IMG/VR virus record: IMGVR_UViG_3300024518_001839
Location: 1-45,679 of that record
Direction: 5' to 3' (one strand)
DNA length: 45,679 bases
Source of the DNA: a virus
Below, piece by piece: positions 22,066 to 30,844 of the stretch. A program made the translations under genes and the position numbers. Numbering within the stretch: the first letter of the stretch is position 1; every line of letters begins with the position of its first letter. The notes beneath the pieces were generated by a model, which was not told the origin of the DNA, did no database searches, and saw only the letters and a program-made list of their open reading frames with translations.

Positions 22066-22515
22066 TTATCGCGCCTTTTCGGTTCGTATACTATATATGG
22101 TGGTCAACTGCTGAGTCTTGTCTTCCGTGGGAAGAAAAAACGACGCTCCCCGCGTGACCCACGTTACAGAATATCCAGCCACCGTCATCGTAGCCTCTGC
22201 GTCATCATAAGCGTCCGTCAGCTTATTGAATAAAGCGTTGATCGTTGTCTTGTCGAGTGGGCTATCAAGATCTTGATGAAACATGCTAAACTGCCACTCT
22301 GCCAACTCGACTATCGTGCCAAAAGTTCGTTCAGTGATACTCCCGATAAATTGAAATACAGCGTACGGAAACGTTGGATTCTGTATCGCCTTCGTGTCGT
22401 AAAGTCTTTCTTGGGACACGCCATCCCCTGTGCCGCCCAAAGCAGCTAATAGGGTGGCGTCGTTCAGAAAGACGTTGGTAATTCCGACTGTGTGTGCGCT
22501 TAGATCGTATCCCAT
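22066..22515 (-). CDS. Tail terminator/completion protein
   Basis: A 149-residue protein between the HK97 gp10-like protein and the tail tube, where the tail terminator stands (DUF3168-like or lambda gpU-like). The pattern fits: a short helix with ITNVFLNDATLLAALGG near the start, then YPYAVFQFIGSITERTFG-type strands (here FPYAVFQFIGSITERTFG), EWQFSMFHQDLDSPLDKTTINALFNKLTDAYDDA, and the ending strand LTTIYSIRTEK. The terminator caps the growing tube and joins tail to neck. Start ATG 22515 overlaps the previous stop. Confidence 0.78.
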   Translation of the reverse strand: MGYDLSAHTVGITNVFLNDATLLAALGGTGDGVSQERLYDTKAIQNPTFPYAVFQFIGSITERTFGTIVELAEWQFSMFHQDLDSPLDKTTINALFNKLTDAYDDAEATMTVAGYSVTWVTRGASFFLPTEDKTQQLTTIYSIRTEKAR

Positions 22516-22841
22516 TACTTGCCCCTATACTCAGCACTCAATATCATCAACATGCGACGCAATACAGGCCGCGCTGCCATCTTGCGAGTCCCCAGGAACA
22601 CAAAGATCGCATACTTGACATTAGTTCCTATTCTCACCAAGCACTTGTCAGGAACTACCTCGTGGGTCAAACTTGCCCTGAGTCGTCCCGTCTTCACTGC
22701 TTTTAGTTCTGGGTCAGGCCGTCCGGTGATAGCGTTCTTGGCTATAGCCTCACCACGGATCCCAATCCGGGTCAGAAACTTCACCATCTCGCGATCAACG
22801 TCCCTGTCCAGTTCCCTTTGGTCCCACTTTACCCTTCCCAT
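22515..22841 (-). CDS. HK97 gp10-like neck/tail protein
   Basis: ATG 22841 follows GGAAGGCGAGGCGAA and gives 108 residues; a longer start at 22865 lacks such a site. The pattern of the HK97 gp10-like family is clear: a long basic N-terminal helix (WDQRELDRDVDREMVKFLTRIGIRG), the KTGRLRASLTHEVVPD turn, and a strand with VRIGTNVKYAIFVFLGTRKMAARPVL, ending in a helix. These proteins sit at the head-tail joint or act in tail assembly. Its first part is overlapped in another frame by the 46-residue membrane protein. Confidence 0.88.
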   Translation of the reverse strand: MGRVKWDQRELDRDVDREMVKFLTRIGIRGEAIAKNAITGRPDPELKAVKTGRLRASLTHEVVPDKCLVRIGTNVKYAIFVFLGTRKMAARPVLRRMLMILSAEYRGK

Positions 22842-22935
22842 TTCGCCTCGCCTTCCAGAATGCAATAAAAATGGCTACCACAACAACGACCAATATCAGC
22901 AAGCTCACCTTGTCCAATGAGTCAACAAAAGTCAT
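22795..22935 (-). CDS. 46-residue membrane protein overlapping the gp10-like gene
   Basis: ATG 22935 shares one base with the stop of the preceding neck gene (TAATG), and the frame runs to TGA 22795 without a break. It codes a short polar start, one strong membrane segment (SLLILVVVVVAIFIAFW, about residues 11-27), then a basic, glycine-rich tail (KARRNGKGKVGPKGTGQGR). The last 47 bases lie in another frame of the gp10-like gene. The end-to-start contact with the gene before, an AT-to-hydrophobic codon pattern unlike chance, and the positive-inside tail support a real protein. Membrane proteins are unusual inside the neck gene cluster. It might be a holin-like or superinfection protein; no family is known to me. 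Confidence 0.65.
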   Translation of the reverse strand: MTFVDSLDKVSLLILVVVVVAIFIAFWKARRNGKGKVGPKGTGQGR

Positions 22936-23303
22936 TACAACACCTTTCTCAATTTGACTTGATAAAGTGCTATCTGGTTGTTAGCTGGCCACCTGCCTGC
23001 TTTTACGCTCGTTATATCAAACGTTTCGTCATCTAATTGATTCCCGCTATTATCCACCACTAATCTATTTTTCGGTATCAGTGAACTGACAAAGCTGCCA
23101 ATCTCTTCTGAGCCAATGATAGACATGTGCGTTGAGACTTCTGTTTCTCGCTCAAAGGCATTGACTTCATCTTCATTGATTGGCTCCAGACTCGCGTTAA
23201 GCGTGGTGATCTCTGCCCATGTGTTAGCCACGCCACTCGTAGTTGTGCGCGTTTGCGTGGGAGCCTGTAATGCAAATGGAGTTTTCGGCCCTGGTACTAT
23301 CAT
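22935..23303 (-). CDS. Head closure/stopper protein
   Basis: A 122-residue protein in the position of the head-tail joining (SPP1 gp16-like) stopper. Typical features: a beta-rich body with TSGVANTWAEITTLNASLEPINEDEVNAFERETEVSTH, then SSLIPKNRLVVD and the ending DITSVKAGRWPANNQIALYQVKLRK, as in this family where the final strand is followed by a basic end. The stopper prevents DNA leaking from the filled head and binds the connector encoded before it. Starts at ATG 23303, overlapping the stop of the connector gene by four bases. Confidence 0.75.
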   Translation of the reverse strand: MIVPGPKTPFALQAPTQTRTTTSGVANTWAEITTLNASLEPINEDEVNAFERETEVSTHMSIIGSEEIGSFVSSLIPKNRLVVDNSGNQLDDETFDITSVKAGRWPANNQIALYQVKLRKVL

Positions 23304-24181
23304 ACTATTGTGCCAATCCTATATCGAGTGTCGAGTATACTACGAGCGTCGCCTATGGCAAATCCACTTGAGCTTGATTCAGTGCCAGAGGTCTCGTATT
23401 CAATATCCAATTCAAGCAAGCTGAACGATTTTATCCCTCCGCCGCCTTGTTGCGTCTTGTTGTAATCAATCTGCACATAATGAATAATAACGCCCTGTAT
23501 ATCGTCTGGCATGTTCGCAGTCGTCCAGCCAGCCGTGTAAGTTACCGGGATATTCTTTGTTCCTGATGGCCAACAACTAGACCTGAACAAGCCGCCTTCG
23601 GTGCGCTCAACAGTCACCCCGCCTACTGGCGTCCCTGGCTTCATCAACTCTGACCAGCCAGGATCTGTACCGTCTTCCGTGCCAGCGTAGATGTTATCTT
23701 TCTCTATCAAATTGGTGCTTGCCATGATGCCGAATTTGCTGTCGTTCAGTTCGGCACTCCACCCATTCCCCGATCTGGCGTTTATCTGAGCCACCAGCGT
23801 GGTCATGGTCGTATATGTTGCGAATAGCTCCGTAGTGCTGCTCTCAGTCGTTCCATCAGCCACTACAAGGCCCAGACTAATGGGAACTCTGTCCGTGTAC
23901 GTTACAACGCCATATGCGTTGCTTGACGCTGTGCTATGCTTGAAGTTGATAGCCGTCTCAAGCGAATCCGACGCTCTTATCAATGCTGTGATATTCTTAG
24001 GACCCGGCCATATTTTATCGCTCCCAGTCCCGTCGAGTAGCTGATTCTTATACGTGAAGGACTCGATCTCCCAGCCGCAATAATTCTTGATCTCTCGCTC
24101 AACAGCTTTGTGAGACGAATCAAGAGCGACACTATCGGCAATTCCTGTGATTTCTATAATATCCTGCTTGGGAACTATCAC
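23300..24181 (-). CDS. Head-tail connector with large insertion
   Basis: A 293-residue protein. The N-terminal helices (DIIEITGIADSVALDSSHKAVEREIKNYCGWEI) and C-terminal helices (MPDDIQGVIIHYVQIDYNKTQQGG, then ARSILDTRYRIG) match head-tail connectors of the gp6-like/YqbG type, which are usually around 100-200 residues. Between them is an insertion of more than 100 residues rich in Ser, Thr and Gly (roughly 55-205), probably a beta domain exposed on the neck. The protein would attach to the portal ring. Starts at ATG 24181 in a 4-base overlap with the gene before. Confidence 0.75.
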   Translation of the reverse strand: MIVPKQDIIEITGIADSVALDSSHKAVEREIKNYCGWEIESFTYKNQLLDGTGSDKIWPGPKNITALIRASDSLETAINFKHSTASSNAYGVVTYTDRVPISLGLVVADGTTESSTTELFATYTTMTTLVAQINARSGNGWSAELNDSKFGIMASTNLIEKDNIYAGTEDGTDPGWSELMKPGTPVGGVTVERTEGGLFRSSCWPSGTKNIPVTYTAGWTTANMPDDIQGVIIHYVQIDYNKTQQGGGGIKSFSLLELDIEYETSGTESSSSGFAIGDARSILDTRYRIGTIV

Positions 24182-24495
24182 GTTATTGCCTCCTTTATCC
24201 AGAGCGTGACCCGCTTTTTAACCGTGTTATCTGCGTCAATCACTGCCTTCAACTCACCCTCAAACGTACCCGCCGTCTCTGTATCATCCGAGTCAAAAGG
24301 CCAGGTTATCACGCCAGTTGCACCATTGGTTTTATCAAAGTCACTATCTGCGATCACTATATCGCTTGTACCGTCATCCTGGTCCACGGTGAATGTGAGC
24401 GTCAAAGTGGCAGTGGAAACATCTATAACGGGGCTATATGTGTAAGATACATCGTCATCCTCTTCCCCTGCGAAATATTCGTAATCCATCGCCAT
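24178..24495 (-). CDS. 105-residue acidic beta protein
   Basis: The start overlaps the stop of the LamG gene (TGATG) and the end overlaps the connector gene, so the three are coupled. The protein is very acidic at the N-terminus (EYFAGEEDDDVSYTYSP) and beta-rich: ATLTLTFTVDQDDGTSDIVIADSDFDKTNG...ELKAVIDADNTVKKRVTLWIKEAIT. This looks like an immunoglobulin-like sandwich domain as found in BppU-type phage structural proteins. A surface or neck-accessory part is likely; function otherwise unknown. Confidence 0.65.
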   Translation of the reverse strand: MAMDYEYFAGEEDDDVSYTYSPVIDVSTATLTLTFTVDQDDGTSDIVIADSDFDKTNGATGVITWPFDSDDTETAGTFEGELKAVIDADNTVKKRVTLWIKEAIT

Positions 24496-27400
24496 CAGAT
24501 CTCATCCTTCCGCGCTTGCACTTCCTCAAACCCCATTGACATATCCCACACAGCCACGCTCTCTATCTTCCCATCAGCAAAGCTACGGTTGCGGTCAGCC
24601 GTACTCGCATCCGCCGTGTCGTCTCTTTTATACAGGTCGCCAGACTTGACTTCGGTAGCGTCTGCGCCTAACCCCGACCACTCGGCCCCTACATTCGAGG
24701 TGTCTACGTTAAACACCCTCGTATAATATTTATCGGCTTCCAGAGAATCGCCAGTGACACATTGAATGATTGACACCTTACTGATATTGAAGTCGTCAGC
24801 AGCAGCCTCCCCTAACCACTGGAATGTTAAATTGCCTGTGGCTGATATTATCTTCTCCAGAGCCGCCCAAGTAGCGTCGGCTATGCCAGTCTCGATCCCG
24901 CCACCGCCGTTGGTGACGTTCACCTCGAAACTGCCATTTGCGACTTCATGCCTCTGAGCCAAATAGAACTTGTCACCGTTGGATGCCGGTATCGCCACGC
25001 TAACACCATCATCGTCTGCGGCACTTACTATATGCAGGCTCAAGCTGTCTGAATCAGTATCGCTTTCTTTATCTACCAGCGTTGGTGTGCCTACGATAGT
25101 ATAACCACCTATGCCACCATGTTCTATGTCTAACATGCGGTGGCGGGAGATGTAGGCTGAGGTCACATAGTTTGGTGTTCCACTGTGAGTTCCATCATTC
25201 CCATTCAATGCCCCTGCGCCATCACTACTCACATCTATCAAGTTCTGGTTGCGATAGTTATGATGCAACACCATCTCGCCAGCAGATACGGTGGTATTAC
25301 TAATTATATCAGCTTCTGTCGCGTTTGGATTAGTAGCAAGCCATACAGCATCTGCGACGGTTGCCGCTATATTAAATACCTGGACAGAGTAAATCTTACC
25401 TGTAATGTTTTGACGGCCAGTTCCTGCCCTATATGCGCCAATAGCTAAGTTTTGGGACACAGTTGTTTCTAGCTGGGCGTCTACATACCCTCCAGTCCCG
25501 ACCAATACCCCGTTGGCGTATATGTTTTTTGTCGTGCCGTCCCAAGTGCAAAGAATATAAGTATCTTCACCTACAACAAAAGCACCCGGATCAGATAACA
25601 TACTGTCTAGTGCGCTGCTTTCGCCTTTCGTACCCCAAGCGAAACGTGTATCAGTTCTTACATCAATATTGATCGCTGTATTGTCGGCGGCCTGGAAGTT
25701 TCCAACTAAGGTGTCACCCCCCGTTAGTGCCGAAATGTTGAACCAGGCTCCAACACTCACGGCTGCGAAACCATCCACGATGGGATCTCCACAGTCCACA
25801 TACTCTGCTCCGTCAAAGTCAAGCGCAACCCCCACCTTCTCAATCCCCTGCACATACGCCCCATCAGTCTCTCTCGTATGCGTACCGTAGTTGGTGGTTG
25901 TACCCCCCTGCAAAGTCAAGTCGCCTGCCGCAGTACCTTCCACGTTGTCTATCACGGTAGCACCAGCGGCATCCTCGAAGGTGTAGCCGCATATCAGGTT
26001 GCCCTCTGCTGAGAGATCCTTGTCGTAGTCCTGGGCGTCGGCGTATATCTCTGCCGCAGTCCTGATGTCGGAGAATAGGTAGGTGGGGCCGACGGAGCCA
26101 TTAAACGGACTTGATGTTCCGTCACTACCCATGCCAACAGCGAAATCCGGGTCTTTGTCAGCAATACTATTATCCAACCCAGTCAACTGTTCTATCCATA
26201 TACCATTCTTGTATACTTCCGCAGTCCCGCCAGACGCATCATATGACAATGCTACGTGTGTCCATAGCCCAGCCTCTAAGTCCATGCCGGTAGTTGTGTC
26301 AAAACTGGCGGTAATACCATCAGCCGCTACGTCAAACTCTAGTTCCGCGCCCGTAGTAACTAGAAGCTGATACATACGCTTGTTGCCAGCAGTAAGGTAT
26401 TTAGACATTATCATCATACTGGCACTAAAGCTGTCCGGGTTTATCCACGAAGATATAGTAATATCCTGCGCGCCAGTCAGCCCAGTCGCGGGGAACGCCG
26501 CATCTGTCACAGAGAACCGCTCGTCTGAGCCATTCAACTCAGCGTGTGCTATCCCACTACCCACCGTAACCTCGGCATCGCTCACAGCCTCCACGACAGC
26601 CCTGCCGCTATTGGCGTCACCAGCAGGCCCCTGGATAACCGTATCGTCACCAACAGCCAGAGACGTGTCAGCCCCCGCCGCTGTGGTCAGTACGCCGCCT
26701 GATGTGGTTGCGCTGACTGACTTGCCAGAGTGGTGGTAACTGATGGATGTAACGCCATCTGAGTAGTTGCCCATTGCCAGCGTGTCAGCGTCAACGACGA
26801 AAGCAACGCCAGGATCGTCATCATCCACATCTGTCGCTGTCCATGCCCTATTATATATCTGGAAGGTCATTACGCCATTAAGTTGGTTCGCCTGGGAGGT
26901 ATCAGCCCCGATCTGCGTGGTGGCTTCTATGGCGTCAATGGCGCCAGAACTCAAAGCGTTATCTGGCGTGGAATCGCGGGAAGTGCCGTCAGTGTATAAC
27001 TCGATGCGGTCATTGTTGAAATCAATCACAGCGACGATCTGATGCTCTGTACCCGCCGTCCATCCAGTCACGTCAAAGGAAACTAAATGCTGTGTGGAAT
27101 CCTTGTCATGGACAACGTAGGTCAACAGACCCGCCGCATCAATATAAAGCCGTTCTCTGTTTGTGGTGGCATCTGTCCCTTGATTATCAAAGAAATAATG
27201 AGTAAGTTCATCACCAGGTACAAAGTTCAACGAAGTTCTGATCCGCGTGGTCTTCTGAATTCCATTCCAGTTTTCCGTCACGATACTGGAATTGAGTGAG
27301 TCGCTCCCCTTGCCAATCTGCACATCATCTGCCGCATTTATCAAGATACCGTTTTCGGTCGTGAGAGTTGGGAGCGCGGGGAACACGAAGTCCTCACGGG

Positions 27401-27935
27401 AGTCGCTGCCTATTATGAGGTTGGCGTTAGTAGTCAATGCTGTACCTGACACAGTAAAGCTATCAGTAGCCACACCGGACTGAGTAAAGCCCCATATGGT
27501 CATTGTCGTTCCTGTGCGCGATACTGCTATAGCGATTGGCTCGCCAGCCGTTAGAGCGGCAGTGAGCGTGTCGGTGTAGTCTGTATTGAGCGTGTCGGTG
27601 GCTCCATAGATAATATCATCATCGGATTGACGTATGAGTATGTCTCCCTGGTCCAAAATAGGGCTGATACCTGACACACCAGTCGGGGTATAATGTATAA
27701 TAGCCGTGAAGTCGGTCACAGGCACACGCCTGAGCGTTATTAGATCATCTGTGCCGTCCAGAGAAGGCTTGCCCCCACTCCACGCGCCGCCAGTCATCAG
27801 ACCGGGATTCTGGGAGTCTATCAGGTTGTTAAACCTGCTCCCCGCCCCTTCGTCAATAGGAAGCCATAGCTTCATGCTGACTAGCATCGGGTCAGATCCA
27901 AACACTATGGGGAGTTCCGCTGGGTAAGTTCTCAT
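24495..27935 (-). CDS. Giant surface protein with about four LamG-like domains
   Basis: 1146 residues. LamG/concanavalin-A-like domains are recognised by the repeated order 'sequence with DG/NG-x-D-D/Y', a W-x-x-I/F strand and a closing IGA/VGMG strand: about residues 18-185, 200-365, 460-640 and 650-870. Clear examples are LNGSDERFSVTDAAF with ITISSWINPDSF, and LDFDGAEYVDCGDPI with VSVGAWFNISAL. The C-terminal 270 residues include further beta strands and end in a helix (MSMGFEEVQARKDEI). LamG folds bind carbohydrates or cell-surface ligands. Its location between capsid and connector genes suggests a capsid-surface or neck-attached fibre rather than a tail tip protein; that is inference from gene order. 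Confidence 0.78.
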   Translation of the reverse strand: MRTYPAELPIVFGSDPMLVSMKLWLPIDEGAGSRFNNLIDSQNPGLMTGGAWSGGKPSLDGTDDLITLRRVPVTDFTAIIHYTPTGVSGISPILDQGDILIRQSDDDIIYGATDTLNTDYTDTLTAALTAGEPIAIAVSRTGTTMTIWGFTQSGVATDSFTVSGTALTTNANLIIGSDSREDFVFPALPTLTTENGILINAADDVQIGKGSDSLNSSIVTENWNGIQKTTRIRTSLNFVPGDELTHYFFDNQGTDATTNRERLYIDAAGLLTYVVHDKDSTQHLVSFDVTGWTAGTEHQIVAVIDFNNDRIELYTDGTSRDSTPDNALSSGAIDAIEATTQIGADTSQANQLNGVMTFQIYNRAWTATDVDDDDPGVAFVVDADTLAMGNYSDGVTSISYHHSGKSVSATTSGGVLTTAAGADTSLAVGDDTVIQGPAGDANSGRAVVEAVSDAEVTVGSGIAHAELNGSDERFSVTDAAFPATGLTGAQDITISSWINPDSFSASMMIMSKYLTAGNKRMYQLLVTTGAELEFDVAADGITASFDTTTGMDLEAGLWTHVALSYDASGGTAEVYKNGIWIEQLTGLDNSIADKDPDFAVGMGSDGTSSPFNGSVGPTYLFSDIRTAAEIYADAQDYDKDLSAEGNLICGYTFEDAAGATVIDNVEGTAAGDLTLQGGTTTNYGTHTRETDGAYVQGIEKVGVALDFDGAEYVDCGDPIVDGFAAVSVGAWFNISALTGGDTLVGNFQAADNTAINIDVRTDTRFAWGTKGESSALDSMLSDPGAFVVGEDTYILCTWDGTTKNIYANGVLVGTGGYVDAQLETTVSQNLAIGAYRAGTGRQNITGKIYSVQVFNIAATVADAVWLATNPNATEADIISNTTVSAGEMVLHHNYRNQNLIDVSSDGAGALNGNDGTHSGTPNYVTSAYISRHRMLDIEHGGIGGYTIVGTPTLVDKESDTDSDSLSLHIVSAADDDGVSVAIPASNGDKFYLAQRHEVANGSFEVNVTNGGGGIETGIADATWAALEKIISATGNLTFQWLGEAAADDFNISKVSIIQCVTGDSLEADKYYTRVFNVDTSNVGAEWSGLGADATEVKSGDLYKRDDTADASTADRNRSFADGKIESVAVWDMSMGFEEVQARKDEI

Positions 27936-27943
27936 TATATTTC

Positions 27944-28375
27944 TCAGCTTTGTGTGTGACCGTATAGGTCGTATTTTGCCTTCATCTTCGCCTGCCAGTG
28001 ATTAAACATGCGTGTAGTAGATCTATTGAGGCTACCTGGTGTCGGTTGCCCGGAGAGCTTCACCGTATCAACCACCTCGAACCTTGAGCCATCGTCAATC
28101 TGCGCTTTCTCTGCATCGCTGATCTGACCAATACCCACCGTCTCGATAGTCTCCGGGACCATGATAGGATCGTCAAACTCATCCACTTCCCCAGAGTCAA
28201 CCATGACAGTCGTTTTGGTGGAAGCGGATAACACCGTCTTGCCAGTGATGCCTTCCGCTGCCAGTACATCAGACCATTTCTGGCTAACGGCGTTGCTACC
28301 CGTAGGGATAGCCCTATGTATCACCAGTCGGTAATGGTTGGGTTTTGTCTGCTCAAATAGATGCTTGCCTGCCAT
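27944..28375 (-). CDS. 143-residue head/neck accessory protein
   Basis: Start ATG 28375, eight bases after GGAG, overlapping nothing. The protein begins with AGKHLFEQTKPNHYRLVIHRAIPTGSNAVSQKW and continues with a beta-rich stretch (TVLSASTKTTVMVDSGEVDEFDDPIMVPETI) and ends in a helix ending with MFNHWQAKMKAKYDLYGH. No family recognised. It sits immediately before the giant LamG protein and may anchor or assemble it; this is only a positional idea. Confidence 0.65.
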   Translation of the reverse strand: MAGKHLFEQTKPNHYRLVIHRAIPTGSNAVSQKWSDVLAAEGITGKTVLSASTKTTVMVDSGEVDEFDDPIMVPETIETVGIGQISDAEKAQIDDGSRFEVVDTVKLSGQPTPGSLNRSTTRMFNHWQAKMKAKYDLYGHTQS

Positions 28376-28379
28376 ATCA

Positions 28380-28985
28380 TCAACTCCATTCAACCATTAT
28401 GGCTTCACAGGCAAACGCCTGTCCACCGCCAGAACCATCGGCCACCACACGAATGCGACCATAACTGCCACTGGCCGGCCTGAGGGCGTGAAGATTAACT
28501 CTGAAAACATCATACCTCTCCGCCTGGTCGAAAACAGTAGAGCCAGTCTGTGTATTTATCAACGCCTCCTCGATAGTCACAGAAACATTAGCAGAAATTG
28601 ATTTTATCTTTGCCCACTCGCTGTTTGCTGGTGTGGTGTGCTCGATAAATATATCATCGCCAGCGACAAAGCCAGTGGTATCCGCAAGCGTGATAACAGT
28701 TGCGCCAGCGGCTACCGTTCCATTCACTATCTGGTCAGCAACTGAAGCGCCAAGCTGAGTTGAAAAAGTTTTGACCGTCTCCCATGTATTACCCGATATA
28801 TCTGGCGACATTTCCACTCTGAAATTGATTGATGCTGTCAACGCAGTGGCCGCCCGTCTGCCAAAACGGATCCAAAACTCAGCAGCCGACGCATGGTGCA
28901 TTATGCCTTTTGGTGTTCCCATCACTACGCCGCCAGCGGCTACCTCTTGCAACGCTAGCATTTCAGTTCTTAAGCGATTGCCCAT
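28380..28985 (-). CDS. 201-residue beta-rich structural protein
   Basis: Begins with a helix (GNRLRTEMLALQEVAAGG), then a sandwich: WIRFGRRAATALTASINFRVEMSPDISG and a VIVNGTVAAGATVITLADTTGFVAGDDIFIEH segment, the latter a common surface module of phage proteins with 'ADTTGF-x-x-GD' turn; ends EAIMVEWS. Probably a decoration or adaptor protein of the head region. It follows the 44-residue gene by fifteen bases. Confidence 0.65.
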   Translation of the reverse strand: MGNRLRTEMLALQEVAAGGVVMGTPKGIMHHASAAEFWIRFGRRAATALTASINFRVEMSPDISGNTWETVKTFSTQLGASVADQIVNGTVAAGATVITLADTTGFVAGDDIFIEHTTPANSEWAKIKSISANVSVTIEEALINTQTGSTVFDQAERYDVFRVNLHALRPASGSYGRIRVVADGSGGGQAFACEAIMVEWS

Positions 28986-29000
28986 AGCGCGACTCCTTTT

Positions 29001-29135
29001 CTAAGCGTCCATTTCCTCTATATAAACGACAAACCTTACTCGCCATTTTGTGCCATCTGGTACAGTTCCCCATAAAATATCCTGGCCTTGAGGGGAAGTC
29101 TCTGTCTTTAATGTCTTTCCAGCAGAAATATCCAT
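29001..29135 (-). CDS. 44-residue protein
   Basis: ATG 29135 to TAG 29001 reads DISAGKTLKTETSPQGQDILWGTVPDGTKWRVRFVVYIEEMDA, a convincing small beta domain. The frame is open further upstream (including VKACGDPGY) without a usual start codon, and no clear ribosome-binding site precedes ATG 29135, so the true start is uncertain. A stable GAGA-loop hairpin (29176-29195) lies just upstream. By place it is a small structural partner of the following genes. Confidence 0.55.
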   Translation of the reverse strand: MDISAGKTLKTETSPQGQDILWGTVPDGTKWRVRFVVYIEEMDA

Positions 29136-29175
29136 ATAGCCCGGGTCGCCACAAGCTTTAACAGGCGTCTCGGGG

Positions 29176-29195
29176 GGGCCGGATCTCTCCGGCCC
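29176..29195 (-). other. GC-rich hairpin with four-base loop
   Basis: GGGCCGGA (minus strand), GAGA loop, TCCGGCCC: a perfect 8-bp stem closed by a GNRA tetraloop, located 14 bases past the stop of the beta-helix gene. It lacks a T run, so it more likely protects the 3' end of the message or causes partial termination than forms a full terminator. Confidence 0.7.
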
Positions 29196-29208
29196 TTGTC
29201 GGTTGTCT

Positions 29209-30774
29209 TTATGCAGCTACAACAGAGCTAGAAGAATTACAAGGTATATATTGACAGTAGAAGTCTATTTCTCCCGCCGTCATGTCATCAACTGAGCCGG
29301 TGAGTATAATATCAACTCCATTGCCGATCAGTACATACTCATCAGCCATCAGCCCCGCGTTTGTATCTGGTGGGCTGATCAGAGTCCATGAATCGCCAAT
29401 GTCAAAGGCGGTCGCATCAACCGCGTCCTGAATACAGAGAGCCGCCGTGTTTCCCGCAACGCCCACCTCAAGTGTACTTGTGCCAGAGGTGCAGGTAACA
29501 GCAACGTCAATGGTGGCTCCCACCTTGGCCCAGACATCGCCAGTGACGGTGAAAAGAGTCATAGACGTACCAAAGGAGGTCAGATCGCCACTCTCCTTCA
29601 CTGCTGTTCGCGGGGCTTGTAGCTCTGACAGATACCTTAAACCTTCAGCAAGCGATACGCCATTCGCAGGAGCGGCCGCTGCCAGCCATGTTGCGAAACC
29701 ACCGCCTCCACCAAGCATGTCGAATATGCTAGAGTCCGACATCTCTGTATCTGTTCCTAGCTTGCCGTTTACGCTGTCAGTGGTGGTGTCGTTGATGCCG
29801 CCAAGACCAGGAGCGGAAGTCGTCGCGCTAGTTGTAGTAGGATTGACCGGCACAGCTTCCTCGTCATTCGTGCCGTCCACGTCAAGCCACATATTGCCAG
29901 AAGCGAAACAAGCCGACTTGTCGATAGTGGCCGCCTGGGTGTCTGTCTGGCACATGTTCCCGGTAATGCTTCCAGTAATGGCAGTGCCGTTAAGCTGGAT
30001 CGCATGTTGCCCGGTCAGCAAGTTTGACAAATCGTTGTTGTGTATCTGTATCTCAGTACACGCATCGCCAGCCGCCGGGACTTGAATACAAGCCTCGTCC
30101 CAGTCGCCATACATGCGGTTATATTCAATACGCACGTTGCGATAATCTTTGGCAAGTTCGATAGCCTGATTGCCGTTGCCCGCGCTGGGCTGTGTGAAGT
30201 AGTTGTGATGGATATACAGGTTATCGCCTACTGCGTCGGTGGTATCAGCCGTTATCATAGAGAGTGTTACAGCCGACCCCTCCTTGAGGGTGCAGTCGCA
30301 TATTTCCAGGTCATCGGCAGCCACATCTATAAACTCAGTCGTGTCAGCGATGTTACAAACGAAATTGATGCCCTGTATCTTGCAATTTGCGCCAGTCACG
30401 GTGAAGGCAGCAGTCGCGTTGGTGATCATGGTCAACGTTGCGCGCTGACCCTGGGTTCCGAGAGCGATGATTTTGATTCCTGCTGTACTCAACGCAATAG
30501 CAGCGGTCAATGATTCGGCGTGACCTTCCTTGAGCAGTATGGTGTGCGCGTTATTACGACTATCAAGAGCTAGGTTCGCTGCCGCCAGTGTGACAGCTGC
30601 GGCGATAGTTAGGCATGGAGCCTGGTCCGAGCCGGTGGCGTTTGATGCGTCTGCGCCTGCGTTTGAGTCCACCCACCAGAACTTTCCCGTTCCCATGTCC
30701 GGCTTATTGATTATAGTGGCGGGACCGCCTGGCTGGTTTCTCCAAAATAGTGGAGTATCGTTTCCTCTTCCCAT
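29209..30774 (-). CDS. Right-handed beta-helix surface protein
   Basis: 521 residues. After an N-terminal leader with FWWVDSNAGADASNATGSDQAPCLTIAAAVTLA, typical of parallel beta-helix proteins (a D-S-N-G start, then helix of alanines), the central part (about 75-290) is made of regular coils: IKIIALGTQGQRATLTM, CKIQGINFVCNIAD, LEICDCTLKEG, LYIHHNYFTQPS, VRIEYNRMYGDWDEACI, IQIHNNDLSN and ITGNMCQTD. Such proteins bind or cut polysaccharides. The end is a separate beta domain. Lying directly after the capsid and decoration genes, it may be mounted on the head. GGAGATATAAAAA precedes ATG 30774. Enzyme activity cannot be read from the sequence. Confidence 0.78.
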   Translation of the reverse strand: MGRGNDTPLFWRNQPGGPATIINKPDMGTGKFWWVDSNAGADASNATGSDQAPCLTIAAAVTLAAANLALDSRNNAHTILLKEGHAESLTAAIALSTAGIKIIALGTQGQRATLTMITNATAAFTVTGANCKIQGINFVCNIADTTEFIDVAADDLEICDCTLKEGSAVTLSMITADTTDAVGDNLYIHHNYFTQPSAGNGNQAIELAKDYRNVRIEYNRMYGDWDEACIQVPAAGDACTEIQIHNNDLSNLLTGQHAIQLNGTAITGSITGNMCQTDTQAATIDKSACFASGNMWLDVDGTNDEEAVPVNPTTTSATTSAPGLGGINDTTTDSVNGKLGTDTEMSDSSIFDMLGGGGGFATWLAAAAPANGVSLAEGLRYLSELQAPRTAVKESGDLTSFGTSMTLFTVTGDVWAKVGATIDVAVTCTSGTSTLEVGVAGNTAALCIQDAVDATAFDIGDSWTLISPPDTNAGLMADEYVLIGNGVDIILTGSVDDMTAGEIDFYCQYIPCNSSSSVVAA

Positions 30775-30814
30775 TTTTTATATCTCCATTCAGGATTTTA
30801 ACCTGTGTGAGGAG

Positions 30815-30840
30815 TCCGGCGTGAATCGCTCCACGCCGGA
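30815..30840 (-). other. GC-rich hairpin after the coiled-coil gene
   Basis: TCCGGCGTG and CACGCCGGA form a 9-bp stem around eight bases, directly after the stop of the 83-residue gene and before the ribosome-binding site of the beta-helix gene. No T run follows. As with the hairpin at 29176-29195, partial termination or RNA-end protection could adjust the level of downstream surface proteins. Confidence 0.7.
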
Positions 30841-30844
30841 TCTT

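Noticed and set aside
28963-29154. Minus-strand open frame of 63 codons
   Set aside because: It overlaps the 44-residue gene in another frame; the alternative reads like a real small beta protein, this one does not.
29447-30085. Plus-strand open frame of 212 codons
   Set aside because: Antisense to the beta-helix surface gene; Ser/Val/Pro-rich translation without domain.
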